From positions 62,001-126,000 of the forward strand of contig NZ_SUNC01000003.1 in assembly GCF_007570835.1 (NCBI RefSeq): a stretch of 64,000 bases of DNA, read 5' to 3'. The notes below the pieces were generated by a model. The model had not been told where the DNA came from and ran no database searches. It saw nothing but the letters and a program-made list of their open reading frames with translations. This DNA is from Croceicoccus sediminis (GTDB lineage: Bacteria; Pseudomonadota; Alphaproteobacteria; Sphingomonadales; Sphingomonadaceae). The position numbers and the translations under genes were made by a program. Shown piece after piece: positions 1-8,997 of this stretch (the first letter of the stretch is position 1; the number at the start of each line of letters is the position of its first letter).

Positions 1-1935
1 ATCGCTCTTTACGTCGACGAGGTCTATCGCTCGAAACCCTACATGGCGAGCGTGCCGTTCTTCGATATCGGCCGGGTAGAGGCGCTGAAAGGCCCGCAAG
101 GGACGACTTTCGGGCGCAACTCGACCGGCGGATCGGTCAATTTCTACACCAACGAACCCGTCTTCTACAACGAAGGCGAATTCGCGGTTCAGGCCGACAA
201 TCATGGCCGCGCACGGGTAGAGGGCGTGGCCAACATCGTCGCCTCGCCCGAACTGGCGCTGCGCGCATCGTATTACGTCGCGCAAGGGGCGGGCGGACCC
301 TGGCGAAACCTCTATACCGGCAAGGACTTCGGCGCGCCCAACCAGCTTGCCGGCAGGCTTCAGGCCAAGTGGGAAAGCGGCGACACGACCGTCCGGCTGC
401 TGGGCTATGGCTTTCGCGACAAGAGCGAGTTGACACCCTACAAGGGGCCCGGCATCTTCAACGCCGACGGCAGCCTGTGCCCGCAGTTGTTCACCAACCG
501 CATTCTGAACCAGCACGATGCCTGTCTGAAGTTCCCGGTGAACCCCGGCCCCGGCACCGAAGGCCAGCGCGAACCGACCGGTTTTCGCAATTTCGCCGCG
601 GACCAGCCCTGGAAGGCGAACAACAGTGCGCTGGGCGGATATGCGCGCATCGAACACGAAGCCGGGCCGGTCACGCTAACCTCGATAACGTCATACGACA
701 CGTTCACGCGTGACCAGACGGAGGACAGCGATTCCTCGATCTTCGCGTCGACGAATTCGCTCTATTACAGCAACATCCACCAGTTCAGCCAGGAACTGCG
801 GGCAACCGGCAGCTTCGGTCCGCTGCGCATGCTGCTTGGCGGATATTACGAGAACGACCGGATCCGCACCAACGAAAGCGCGAACCTGGCCGAAAACACG
901 ATCGTGCTGCTGCCGCCGTTTGCGCCGCGACTTGCCTCCTCCTTCGAACAGAAGGTCCGATCGCTCGCGGTGTTCACCAACAACGAAATCGAACTGAGCG
1001 ATCAGCTGTCCGTCGTCTTGGGCGCGCGCTATACCAGCGACCGCACCAGGATCGATGGTGACACTTTCCTGGGGGCTGACGATCCGGCGGAAAGCAACCG
1101 CGCAATCACTCAAGTCATACCGGTCGATTCCATCGACGACAGCCGGACCGACAATACGACGTCGTTCCGCGGACAAGTGAACTTCAAGCCCAACCGCGAT
1201 AACCTGCTCTATGCCTCAATCTCGCGCGGGTTCAGGAGCGGGGGTTATTCGGTACCCTTCGGCGGGACCATCTCCACTTTCTCGCCCGAACAGCTGACCG
1301 CCTATGAACTCGGTTTGAAGTCCCGACTGTTCGACCGCTCGCTCAATCTCAATCTCGCGACTTTCTACTACGATTATAAAGACGTGCAGGCGACGGTGAA
1401 CGATCCGGCCTCCCCGCTGGTGCAGATCACGCGCAATATCGGCAAGTCGCGGACATATGGTGCGGAAGGCGACATCACCTGGCAGCCGGACGACACCCTG
1501 ACGATGCGGCTTGGCGCGACCTACCTCGATGCGAAATACTCGGATACCGACGCCGAGGTGATCAGCTACAACGGAAATATCGCGCTCGAAGGCAAGCGTC
1601 CGATCAATTCGCCGAAGTGGTCGTTCCAGGGCTACTTGTCGAAATCGGTGCCGATCAGCGACACCCTCAACCTCACCGCGACGACCGACGCGCGCTATGT
1701 GGGCAAGCGGTTCCTGTCGATCACCAACCAGCCATTCGACGCAGCCCCTTCGTACTGGGTCCAGAACGCGAGGCTGGCCGTGGGTGCAAGCGACGAGAGC
1801 TGGGAACTGGCGGTCTGGGGCAAGAACATCTGGAACGAGGATTACCTGACCTACATCAACAACGTCAGCTTCTTCCGCCTCCAGATCTATGGCGAACCTG
1901 CGTCCTACGGCCTTTCCGCCCGTTTCAAGTTCTAA
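1..1935 (+). CDS. TonB-dependent receptor, 5'-truncated by window edge
   Basis: Outer-membrane active-transport receptor. The frame is open from base 1, so the signal peptide, TonB box and start of the plug lie outside the window; an internal Met at 43 is not the true start. The visible N-terminus carries the late plug signature (VEALKGPQGT followed by FGRNSTGGSVN), then a long beta-barrel rich in aromatic/Asn/Asp strands and a C-terminus ending in Phe (ARFKF), typical of an outer-membrane barrel. The HDAC-family gene follows after 19 bp, so the two are probably co-transcribed. The TonB receptors at 14001 and 23945 sit beside similar enzymes, which suggests that this one imports the substrate of the adjacent amine/amide module. 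The ligand is unknown. Confidence 0.93.
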   Translation: MALYVDEVYRSKPYMASVPFFDIGRVEALKGPQGTTFGRNSTGGSVNFYTNEPVFYNEGEFAVQADNHGRARVEGVANIVASPELALRASYYVAQGAGGPWRNLYTGKDFGAPNQLAGRLQAKWESGDTTVRLLGYGFRDKSELTPYKGPGIFNADGSLCPQLFTNRILNQHDACLKFPVNPGPGTEGQREPTGFRNFAADQPWKANNSALGGYARIEHEAGPVTLTSITSYDTFTRDQTEDSDSSIFASTNSLYYSNIHQFSQELRATGSFGPLRMLLGGYYENDRIRTNESANLAENTIVLLPPFAPRLASSFEQKVRSLAVFTNNEIELSDQLSVVLGARYTSDRTRIDGDTFLGADDPAESNRAITQVIPVDSIDDSRTDNTTSFRGQVNFKPNRDNLLYASISRGFRSGGYSVPFGGTISTFSPEQLTAYELGLKSRLFDRSLNLNLATFYYDYKDVQATVNDPASPLVQITRNIGKSRTYGAEGDITWQPDDTLTMRLGATYLDAKYSDTDAEVISYNGNIALEGKRPINSPKWSFQGYLSKSVPISDTLNLTATTDARYVGKRFLSITNQPFDAAPSYWVQNARLAVGASDESWELAVWGKNIWNEDYLTYINNVSFFRLQIYGEPASYGLSARFKF

Positions 1936-1954
1936 GGCGAAGGGAAATACGCCG

Positions 1955-3058
1955 ATGACCACCGGATTCTATACCGACGAACGCACGTTCTGGCACACCA
2001 CCGGCATGCAGGCGCTGTTCCTGCCGGTGGGGGGCTGGGTGCAACCACCGTCATCCGTCGCGGGGGCCGATACGCCCGATTCAAAGCGCCGCTTGCTGGG
2101 CCTGGTCCAGGCCAGCGGGCTGATCGATCGACTTGACGTGCGGAGCGCAAGGCCCGTTTCGGAAGAGGAGATCCTGCGCGTCCACACCCCCCGCTATATC
2201 GACGAATTCAAGGACGTAAGCGCGGCGGGCGGCGGCGATATCGGCGACTTCGCCCCGTTCGGGGCGGGCGGCTACGACATCGCGCGCATCTCTGCAGGGC
2301 TCGCCCGGCAAGCGGTGGATGACGTGGTGTCGGGCGCCGTCGACAATGCTTATGCGCTGTGCCGCCCGGCGGGGCATCACTGCCTTGCCGATCGGTCGAT
2401 GGGGTTCTGTCTTCTGGCCAATATTCCCATCGCGCTGGAAGCAGCGCGCGCCGCGCATGGCATCGGTAAAGTCGCCGTCGTCGACTGGGACGTGCACCAC
2501 GGCAATGGCACGCAGGCGATCTATTACGATCGCGGCGACACGCTGACCATTTCGTTGCATCAGGAAAACTGCTTTCCGCCCGGATATGGCGGGGCGGAAG
2601 ATCGCGGCACGGGCAGCGGCGAAGGCTGCAACCTCAACATCCCCCTGCCCCCCGGCACGGGCGACGACGGTTATCGCCATGCCATGGACCGGATCGTCCT
2701 GCCCGCCCTCAAGGCGTTCGATCCCGACCTGATCGTCATCGCCAGCGGACTGGACGCGGGAGCGGCGGACCCGATGGCCCGGATGCTGGCCCATAGCGAG
2801 ACGTTCCGGGCGATGACGGCAAGCATGCGGGCCATCGCCGACGAAGTGTGCGGGGGAAGGCTCGTGGTCGTCCACGAAGGCGGCTATTCAGAGGCGGTGG
2901 TGCCGTTCCTGGGCCTTGCCATCGTGGAGGAACTGTCCGGCCACCGTACCGAGGTCGAAGACCCGACGCTGGGCGTCCTCATCCCGCAGCAGCCCGGACC
3001 GGAAATGACCGCTTTCGTACGCAGCAGGATCGACGATCTGGCGAAAGCGCTGCGCTAA
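1955..3058 (+). CDS. Histone-deacetylase-family amidohydrolase (copy A)
   Basis: Zinc amidohydrolase of the HDAC / acetylpolyamine amidohydrolase superfamily, 367 aa. The His-His dyad is at residues 141-142, zinc ligands at Asp179 and His181 (DWDVHHGNG) and Asp267 (SGLDAG), and the transition-state Tyr at 311 (HEGGY), so the catalytic set is intact. I chose the ATG at 1955 because a GAAGGGAAA Shine-Dalgarno lies just upstream and the protein then aligns end to end with the paralogue at 22740. In bacteria such enzymes deacylate small N-acyl amines rather than histones. Its position between a TonB receptor and an amine-oxidation operon suggests removal of an acyl group from an imported amide; the substrate is an inference. 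Confidence 0.9.
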   Translation: MTTGFYTDERTFWHTTGMQALFLPVGGWVQPPSSVAGADTPDSKRRLLGLVQASGLIDRLDVRSARPVSEEEILRVHTPRYIDEFKDVSAAGGGDIGDFAPFGAGGYDIARISAGLARQAVDDVVSGAVDNAYALCRPAGHHCLADRSMGFCLLANIPIALEAARAAHGIGKVAVVDWDVHHGNGTQAIYYDRGDTLTISLHQENCFPPGYGGAEDRGTGSGEGCNLNIPLPPGTGDDGYRHAMDRIVLPALKAFDPDLIVIASGLDAGAADPMARMLAHSETFRAMTASMRAIADEVCGGRLVVVHEGGYSEAVVPFLGLAIVEELSGHRTEVEDPTLGVLIPQQPGPEMTAFVRSRIDDLAKALR

Positions 3059-3069
3059 GCGCGATTGAA

Positions 3070-3105
3070 AAAAGGGCGGGCCGACGACAATCGGCCCGCC
3101 CTTTT
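3070..3105. terminator. Bidirectional Rho-independent terminator
   Basis: A perfect 15-bp stem (3070-3084 pairing with 3091-3105) closes a 6-nt loop. The GC-rich core is flanked by an A-run on the left and a T-run on the right, so it can terminate on both strands. It lies between the convergent HDAC gene and aldehyde dehydrogenase gene. Confidence 0.9.
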
Positions 3106-3128
3106 GGCGTTTCTTGCGGCGCGGTCGG

Positions 3129-4640
3129 TTAGCGCGAAGGGCGCGCCTTGATCCCACTGCGCAGGCGCGTGTGCGACAGCACGCCTTCGCGGGCCAGTTC
3201 ATGACCTACCCCCGATTCCTTGTCGCCGCCGAACGGCATCGCAAGGTCGAGGATATTGTGCGTGTTGATCCAGACGGTCCCGGCCTCCAACGCGTCGAAA
3301 TACCGATCGGCACAGTCGATGTCCCTGGTCCAGACGCTGGCCCCAAGGCCGAAGCGCGTCTGGTTGGCCAGCGCGATCGCCTCGTCGTCATTGGCGAAGG
3401 AAAACGCGCAGAGGACGGGGCCGAAGATTTCTTCCTGCGCAGTGCTGTGGCCATGATCCAGCCCGGCGATCACGGCGGGGCTGAAATAGCTGCCCGGACC
3501 GTCGAGGCATTCTCCGCCAAAGACATCGGCGCCCGATGCACGCGCGGCTTCCACATGGGCCGATACGCGGTCACGGTGCAGCCTGCTGGAAAGCGGGGCG
3601 ACTTGTGACTGCGGGTCGAGGCCGGGGCCGATCTTGATCGAACCGGCGATTTCCCGAACGCCCGCCAGCACGGCATCGTAGTGCTTTTCGTGGACCAGCA
3701 TGCGCGATCCGGCACAACAGTTCTGCCCCGAATTGCCGAAGATCGCCCACGCCGCGCCGGGTATCGCCTGGTCAAGGTCCGCGCTCTCAGTAATGACAAG
3801 CGGCGACTTTCCGCCCAGTTCCAGGTTGTATTTCTTGAAATTGCGGGCGGCACTGACGGCGATTTCGCGGCCCACCTCGGTCGAACCGGTGAAGTTGATC
3901 TTGTCGATGCCAGGGTGATTGACCAGCATGCGTCCCGCGCCCGCGCCGGTGCCGGTAATCACGTTCACGACCCCGTCGGGAATGCCGACTTCGGCGCAAA
4001 GCTCCGCAAGGCGCAGCGCGGTCAGAGAGGTCTGCTCGGCGGGTTTGAGCACGATCGTACAGCCCGTCGCCAGCACCGGTGCCAGTTTCCATACCGCCAT
4101 GCACAAGGGCACGTTCCACGGCGTGATCGCCGCCACCACGCCCACCGGATAGCGCCGGGTAAACCCGCTGAACCGCATGTCGGGCAGGTATGGGACCGAC
4201 AGGTCCATCGTCTCGCCATTGAGGCGGCTGGCCCAGCCGGCGACATAGCGCAGCGAGTGGACCGGCAGTTCGGCATCGAACAGCATGGTATTGCCGATCA
4301 GCTTGCCGCTGTTGAGCGTTTCGATTTCGGCCAGCGACCGCGTCTCCGCCTCGATCGCGTCGGCCAGTCTCAGCATCAGCGCCTCGCGCCGGAAAGGCTG
4401 GAGATCGGCCCATGCGCTGTCGCCAAGCGCGCGGCGCGCGGCAGCGACTGCGGCATCGACATCGGCCTTGCTCGCGTCGGCGATCCGGGTGATTTCCTCA
4501 CCGCTCGACGGGTCGACCACGCCGATGGTTCCGCCCCCCGATGCCGCGCGCCATTCGCCGCCGATGAACAGGCCCTTGTCCCGATGGATAAAGGCTCGCG
4601 CCTTGTCGCTAAGCAGCGCGAGGTCGTTGGCGGTAGTCAT
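3129..4640 (-). CDS. NAD(P)-dependent aldehyde dehydrogenase (copy A)
   Basis: Aldehyde dehydrogenase superfamily, 503 aa, full length. Visible motifs: TPWNVPL (cofactor region), FTGSTEVGR (Rossmann glycines), catalytic-base Glu in LELGGKSP and the nucleophile Cys in GQNCCAGSRM, followed by EEIFGPVL. It oxidises an aldehyde to a carboxylate using NAD(P)+. The start ATG at 4640 has GGAG upstream. It sits 26 bp downstream of the permease gene on the same strand and faces the amine-oxidation operon across the 6200 region. This fits oxidation of the aldehyde released when the imported amine is oxidised. A second ALDH of identical length (34555) serves the aromatic-ring cluster. Confidence 0.92.
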   Translation of the reverse strand: MTTANDLALLSDKARAFIHRDKGLFIGGEWRAASGGGTIGVVDPSSGEEITRIADASKADVDAAVAAARRALGDSAWADLQPFRREALMLRLADAIEAETRSLAEIETLNSGKLIGNTMLFDAELPVHSLRYVAGWASRLNGETMDLSVPYLPDMRFSGFTRRYPVGVVAAITPWNVPLCMAVWKLAPVLATGCTIVLKPAEQTSLTALRLAELCAEVGIPDGVVNVITGTGAGAGRMLVNHPGIDKINFTGSTEVGREIAVSAARNFKKYNLELGGKSPLVITESADLDQAIPGAAWAIFGNSGQNCCAGSRMLVHEKHYDAVLAGVREIAGSIKIGPGLDPQSQVAPLSSRLHRDRVSAHVEAARASGADVFGGECLDGPGSYFSPAVIAGLDHGHSTAQEEIFGPVLCAFSFANDDEAIALANQTRFGLGASVWTRDIDCADRYFDALEAGTVWINTHNILDLAMPFGGDKESGVGHELAREGVLSHTRLRSGIKARPSR

Positions 4641-4666
4641 GGAGTATCTCCGGCAGATTTCAGCGG

Positions 4667-6166
4667 TCAGACGACCGGGCGGGACAGGCCGATGCGGCCG
4701 TAGCTTTCAGGACGGTTGCGCTTCAGCCAGGTCGCCTGCACGGCACCGGCCGCAAAGATGATCGGCAAAAGGATCGGCAGCGAGTTGATGAACGCGGAAT
4801 CGGTGCCGGTCAGCAAGGGGTAGTTCAGCACCGACAGCCCCGATCCCACCGCCAGCATCACCCCGCCCAGGATGGGCAGCGCCGTCTGTACGGTCAGGCG
4901 CGCGTTGTGGTGCAGGAAGAAAACGGGAATGGCAAAGCTGGTCACGCAGAGCAGTAGCATCAGCCCCACCGACCCGAACCCAGTCAGCGCGGTGGTCAGC
5001 GACAACAACGGGTCGAGCCCGGCCAGCGCAAAACTGCTTACCGTCACCACAAGGATCGCGATGATCGGCAGGCCGGCGGCGAAGGGTGCACCGTTTACGG
5101 CACGCGTTCTGGCAAGCGACGACGGCAGGATACGGTCGCGCGCCAGGGCATAGACATAGCGGCTGCTATTATTGAACAGGCCCAGGATCGCGGCAAAGGC
5201 GCTGGTCACGACAAGCGCCGAGATCGCGATTTCCGCCCAGTTGCCAAGATAGCGACTGGCCAGTCCGAAGACGAAATGGCCCGGATCCTCTGCCGCGGCG
5301 GCACCGACCGCGGTTCCTTCGGCGACGGTGAAGGAATAGGCCGTGAAGATGTAGAACGTGCTGACGATGGCGATCGCGGCATAAGTGGCGCGCGGTACGG
5401 TTATCGACGGGTTGCGCGCTTCTTCCTGATAGATCGCCGTTGCCTCGAATCCGATCACGGAATTGAAGGCGTAGATCGCCGCAACCCCCAGCCCCGGCCC
5501 GAATACCGCCGCAGGGGCGAAGACGATGGACGGCGCGATGAAACCTTCCTGCACGATGATCGCGAAATCGAGCAGCAGGATCGCGAGCACTTCGGCGCCA
5601 AGCGCGATGGCCAGCAGCTTTGCGGTAAAATCGATCCGAAACCACGACAGAAGCGCCAGCGCGCCGATCGATACCAGCGCAACGACGCCCCAGTGAACCG
5701 ATGTCATACCCAGCGAATGCAGGATGTCGGTCGCGAAATAGGACAGCGCGCCAAGCGTCGCACTGCAAAGCCCGACATAGGAAATCAGCGCGACGTAGGC
5801 GCTGCCCAGACCCGCGACTTTCCCGAAACTGGCCGAAACGATTGCATAGAACGCACCCGCATTGCGGATCAGCGGGATGATCTTGACATAGCCCAGCGCG
5901 AACAGCGTGATCGCGATGCCGGAAAGCAGGTAGGCCCCCGCCACGCCGACGCCGTTGCCGAAGGCGAACGCCAGCGGCATCGTCGCCACGACGATCGCCA
6001 TGGGCGCGGCCACGGCCAGCACCATGAAAGTGATATCGACACTGCCCAGCACGCCGGACGACAGGCGTTCCTCGCTGGCGGCGCTGCCCTGAACTGGTTT
6101 CACTGGCTCATTCAATGCCCGATAACTCCGGTGACTGTGCGGATCCGGCGCTTCTTGTCGTCGCAA
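4667..6166 (-). CDS. APC-superfamily amino acid/amine permease
   Basis: Inner-membrane amino acid-polyamine-organocation transporter, up to 499 aa, with about 12 hydrophobic segments beginning near residue 47. The N-terminal motif has the APC layout (unwound Gly-rich first helix VLAVAAPMAIVVATMP, then GNGVGVAGAY). No ATG lies immediately before the conserved start of homology: the first ATG (6166) gives an extra 17 residues, while a TTG at 6115 (LNEPVKPVQG), preceded by CGGAG, may be the real start. It is transcribed with the ALDH gene downstream. Such permeases import amino acids or biogenic amines, which fits an amine-catabolic module; specificity cannot be read from the sequence. Confidence 0.88.
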   Translation of the reverse strand: MRRQEAPDPHSHRSYRALNEPVKPVQGSAASEERLSSGVLGSVDITFMVLAVAAPMAIVVATMPLAFAFGNGVGVAGAYLLSGIAITLFALGYVKIIPLIRNAGAFYAIVSASFGKVAGLGSAYVALISYVGLCSATLGALSYFATDILHSLGMTSVHWGVVALVSIGALALLSWFRIDFTAKLLAIALGAEVLAILLLDFAIIVQEGFIAPSIVFAPAAVFGPGLGVAAIYAFNSVIGFEATAIYQEEARNPSITVPRATYAAIAIVSTFYIFTAYSFTVAEGTAVGAAAAEDPGHFVFGLASRYLGNWAEIAISALVVTSAFAAILGLFNNSSRYVYALARDRILPSSLARTRAVNGAPFAAGLPIIAILVVTVSSFALAGLDPLLSLTTALTGFGSVGLMLLLCVTSFAIPVFFLHHNARLTVQTALPILGGVMLAVGSGLSVLNYPLLTGTDSAFINSLPILLPIIFAAGAVQATWLKRNRPESYGRIGLSRPVV

Positions 6167-6201
6167 GAGCCGCGCGCATCAATCCTACGCTTCGATGGAT
6201 G

Positions 6202-6220
6202 TGTTGCCGATTACGCAACA
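6202..6220. promoter_or_regulatory. LysR-type palindrome, site 1 (TGTTGC-N7-GCAACA)
   Basis: An interrupted perfect palindrome, TGTTGC at 6202-6207 and GCAACA at 6215-6220, in the divergent region between the permease and the FAD oxidase. The same arms with the same 7-bp spacer recur at 13893-13913 before the TonB receptor gene. The shape fits the T-N11-A box of LysR regulators, and a LysR gene (12868) lies between the two sites. Binding by that regulator is an inference. Confidence 0.6.
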
Positions 6221-6291
6221 AGCTGGATCGGGCGGGGCGTTGTCAGCGGCGCGGCAGGCGATGCATGGTTTGGCCGTGCAAGGAGACTGAC

Positions 6292-7782
6292 ATGCCGAAC
6301 AATGCCAGGTGGTCGCGCCGCCACCTTCTGAAAGCCGGAGCCATTGCCAGCGTGCCGCTGGCGACGGGAATCGGCGGCTGTTCGATATTCTCGAAACCGA
6401 CCGCCGGAAGCAAGGCCGCCGCCCTTCAGGCGAAGATCGGCGGCACCGTCGTGGTGAAAAGCGATGCCGCGTACGAGGCATGGCGCAAGGCGATGATCTG
6501 GCAATTGGCCAAGGCCGATCGCAAGCCCGACATGATCGTCCAGGCGACCAGCACCGCCGACGTGCAGGAAGCGGTGCGCTATGCAGCGAAGAACGGCATG
6601 AAGGCGACGACCCGGTGCGGCGGGCACAGCATGGCGGCCTGTTTCCTGCGCGACACGGGCATGTTGATCGACATCGGCCATCTCGACGGGGTGGAGGTCG
6701 ACAAGGCCACCAAGACCGCCAAGGTCGGACCCGGCGTGTTTTCGCGCGGCCTTTCGGAACGCCTGCTGGAAGACGGACTGGCCTTTCCGGGCGCACACTG
6801 CGGCACCGTGCCGATCAGCGGATACCTGCTGGGCGGCGGCGTCGGCCTCAATGCCAACGAATGGACCCACGGGCTCAGCGTCTTTGGCGTCAAGGGCATC
6901 GACATCGTGACCCCCGATGGCGAAATGCGTCACGCCAGCGAGACGGAAAACCCGGACCTGTTCTGGGCGGCGCGCGGCGGCGGGCCGGGCCTGTTCGGCG
7001 TCGTCACGCAATTCCACTTGCAATGCTTCGACGCGCCCGGCGTGATCTGGGGCGATACCTACGTCCTGCCCTATACCGCGCTTTCGGCAGTGACGGATTT
7101 CATGCGCGACACCGTCCCGACCCTCGATCGCAGTGTCGAAGTGCTCTACGCCGTGGCCGCGATCCCGGACAAGTCCAAGGACCTGCCGGCGGAAGAGCGG
7201 TTCCAGATCTTCCTCGACGTCAACGCCTTCGCAAAGGACGAGGCCGAGGGCCGCCGCAAGGTCGCCGCGATCACCAATCACCCCGTCACCAGCCTTGCCG
7301 TCGATGCGATCCGCGACCGGGCGGGCAGCTATGACCGGTATTACAGCGACAACGAGGCCGGCTTTCCGCAGGCGCACTGGATGGGCGACAGCATCTGGGT
7401 CGACGATCCGACCGAGGCGATGCGCATCATCGGCGAGGCACTGCCCGATTGCCCCGCGCCACGCGCCGCGCCGCTCGTGCTCTACACCGGCGAACAGGAC
7501 CAGCCCGATGCGGCCGCATCGCGTTACGCCCCTTACTACATCGCCTGTTACTTCGAATGGGACGAAGAGGCCGACGAGGCGCCTTCGCGCGCGTTCAGCC
7601 GCGAGCTTTTCAAGAAACTGAAACCGATCGCCAGGGGCAGCTACATCAACGAGATGGACCAGGAAGGCCGTCCCGAAGACGTGCCCGACTGCTACTCGCC
7701 CGAGGCATGGGCGCGGCTGGCACAGTTGCGCAAGCAGTGGGACCCCACTGGCGTCTTCCACGACTTTTACGGCCAGGCTTGA
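6292..7782 (+). CDS. Tat-exported BBE-type FAD-linked oxidase, probably bicovalent flavin
   Basis: Flavoprotein of the berberine-bridge-enzyme / FAD_binding_4 family, 496 aa. The N-terminus (Arg9-Arg10, HLLKAGAIAS) is a twin-arginine signal and is followed by a lipobox-like GIGGC (Cys30), so it may be a Tat-exported lipoprotein. The FAD domain shows CGGHS with His112 and GAHCGTVPISG with Cys170, at the positions that bind FAD covalently through His and Cys in this family. The C-terminus (DPTGVFHDFYG) resembles the BBE tail. Start at 6292 is set by AAGGAG 7 bp upstream. Because a signal-peptide cytochrome c gene follows directly, it may act as a periplasmic dehydrogenase passing electrons to cytochrome c rather than to oxygen; this is an inference. 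Confidence 0.88.
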   Translation: MPNNARWSRRHLLKAGAIASVPLATGIGGCSIFSKPTAGSKAAALQAKIGGTVVVKSDAAYEAWRKAMIWQLAKADRKPDMIVQATSTADVQEAVRYAAKNGMKATTRCGGHSMAACFLRDTGMLIDIGHLDGVEVDKATKTAKVGPGVFSRGLSERLLEDGLAFPGAHCGTVPISGYLLGGGVGLNANEWTHGLSVFGVKGIDIVTPDGEMRHASETENPDLFWAARGGGPGLFGVVTQFHLQCFDAPGVIWGDTYVLPYTALSAVTDFMRDTVPTLDRSVEVLYAVAAIPDKSKDLPAEERFQIFLDVNAFAKDEAEGRRKVAAITNHPVTSLAVDAIRDRAGSYDRYYSDNEAGFPQAHWMGDSIWVDDPTEAMRIIGEALPDCPAPRAAPLVLYTGEQDQPDAAASRYAPYYIACYFEWDEEADEAPSRAFSRELFKKLKPIARGSYINEMDQEGRPEDVPDCYSPEAWARLAQLRKQWDPTGVFHDFYGQA

Positions 7783-7817
7783 GCCGCAGCGACACACAGG
7801 CAGCGAAGGCAGATGAC

Positions 7818-8924
7818 ATGAAGAAGCTATACGGAACGGCCCTCGCCGCGTGTGCCGCGGCACTTGTCGCAGGGATGTCGCTCAACGCGAACGCGCAAGC
7901 CGAAGCCACGGACGATCCCGAACAGGTCGTCCGCGACCTCTATACCGCGTTCGAGGAAGGCGACATGGCCGCGATCGAGACGCTGATCGCGCCCGACGCC
8001 ACGTGGACCTACTACGGCCCGCCCAGCGCCCTGCCCTTCGGCGGCGTGCGGCGCGGCCCAGAAGGGGTGGGCGATTTCTTCGCCAAGGTCGCCGAAACGC
8101 TCGACAACCCGGTCGCGGGCCAGACCCGGTTCCTGGTCGATGGCGACACGGTGATCGTCCCCGGCTTCGAAGAAAGCACGGTGAAAAAGACCGGCATCCG
8201 TTACCGCGCGGACAACGTGCATATCTTCAAGGTGCGCGACGGCAAGATCGTCCAGTTCGAGGAATTCATCGACAGCGGCAAGGTCCTGCTGGCCTTTCAG
8301 GGCGACGACAGCGTCGCGGTCGGCAAGAGCGCCGCGGCAGCGGTAGCCACTCCGGCCCGGGCCGAGGGCAAGATCGACAAGAGCGTCGGCAAGGCGCTTT
8401 TCACCACTTGCGTCGGCTGTCACGGCGATGACGGACAGGGGCGCGCCATGATGTACGCCCCCAACCTGACCGGGCTGGATAGCGTCTACATCACGCGGCA
8501 GCTGGAAAACTTCCGCCAGGGTCGCCGCGGCAAGATCGAGGACGCGCACGGCTTCCCGATGGTCGGCCGCGCGACCGCGATCGGCGATGCCGAAAACCTG
8601 GCGGCGGTCGTGCGCTATATCGGCGCGCTTCCCGATGCGCCCGCCGCCAAGGTTGCCCAGCGCACGGCACCGGCAGGCCTTGCCGGACAGCTGGCGACCT
8701 GCGCGACCTGCCACGGACAGAACGGCGAGGGCAATGCCCAGATGGGCGGCCCGGCGATCAACACCCTGGATAGCGACTACATCGCGCTGCAGCTGGCGAA
8801 TTTCCGCAGCGGCATTCGCGGGTACGACGAAAACGACGGGCAGGGCCAACTGATGGCCGCCGCTGCCGCCGCCATTCCGTCCGACGACGACGTGGTCCGC
8901 ATTGCCGAGCATTACGGCCGGTAA
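7818..8924 (+). CDS. Secreted SnoaL-like domain fused to di-haem cytochrome c
   Basis: A 368-aa exported protein with an unusual domain order. Residues 1-28 are a Sec signal peptide ending NANAQA. Residues about 32-160 form an NTF2/SnoaL-like domain (VVRDLYTAFEEGDMAAIE, then ADNVHIFKVRDGKIVQFEEF). Residues about 185-368 hold two class-I cytochrome c domains with CVGCH at 198-202 and CATCH at 295-299; Met248 and Met346 are candidate distal ligands. The start is the first in-frame ATG before the signal peptide. It lies 35 bp after the exported flavin oxidase, so the cytochrome half probably takes its electrons. The SnoaL half is related in kind to the free-standing proteins at 11962 and 12393 and could bind the substrate or product. 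Confidence 0.87.
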   Translation: MKKLYGTALAACAAALVAGMSLNANAQAEATDDPEQVVRDLYTAFEEGDMAAIETLIAPDATWTYYGPPSALPFGGVRRGPEGVGDFFAKVAETLDNPVAGQTRFLVDGDTVIVPGFEESTVKKTGIRYRADNVHIFKVRDGKIVQFEEFIDSGKVLLAFQGDDSVAVGKSAAAAVATPARAEGKIDKSVGKALFTTCVGCHGDDGQGRAMMYAPNLTGLDSVYITRQLENFRQGRRGKIEDAHGFPMVGRATAIGDAENLAAVVRYIGALPDAPAAKVAQRTAPAGLAGQLATCATCHGQNGEGNAQMGGPAINTLDSDYIALQLANFRSGIRGYDENDGQGQLMAAAAAAIPSDDDVVRIAEHYGR

Positions 8925-8997
8925 AATTGCCCGGGAAAGCGGGAAGATTTGCATTGCGCCGCCTGCAACGCGTGCGGTCCGGCGCTGGAGTAGAGTT

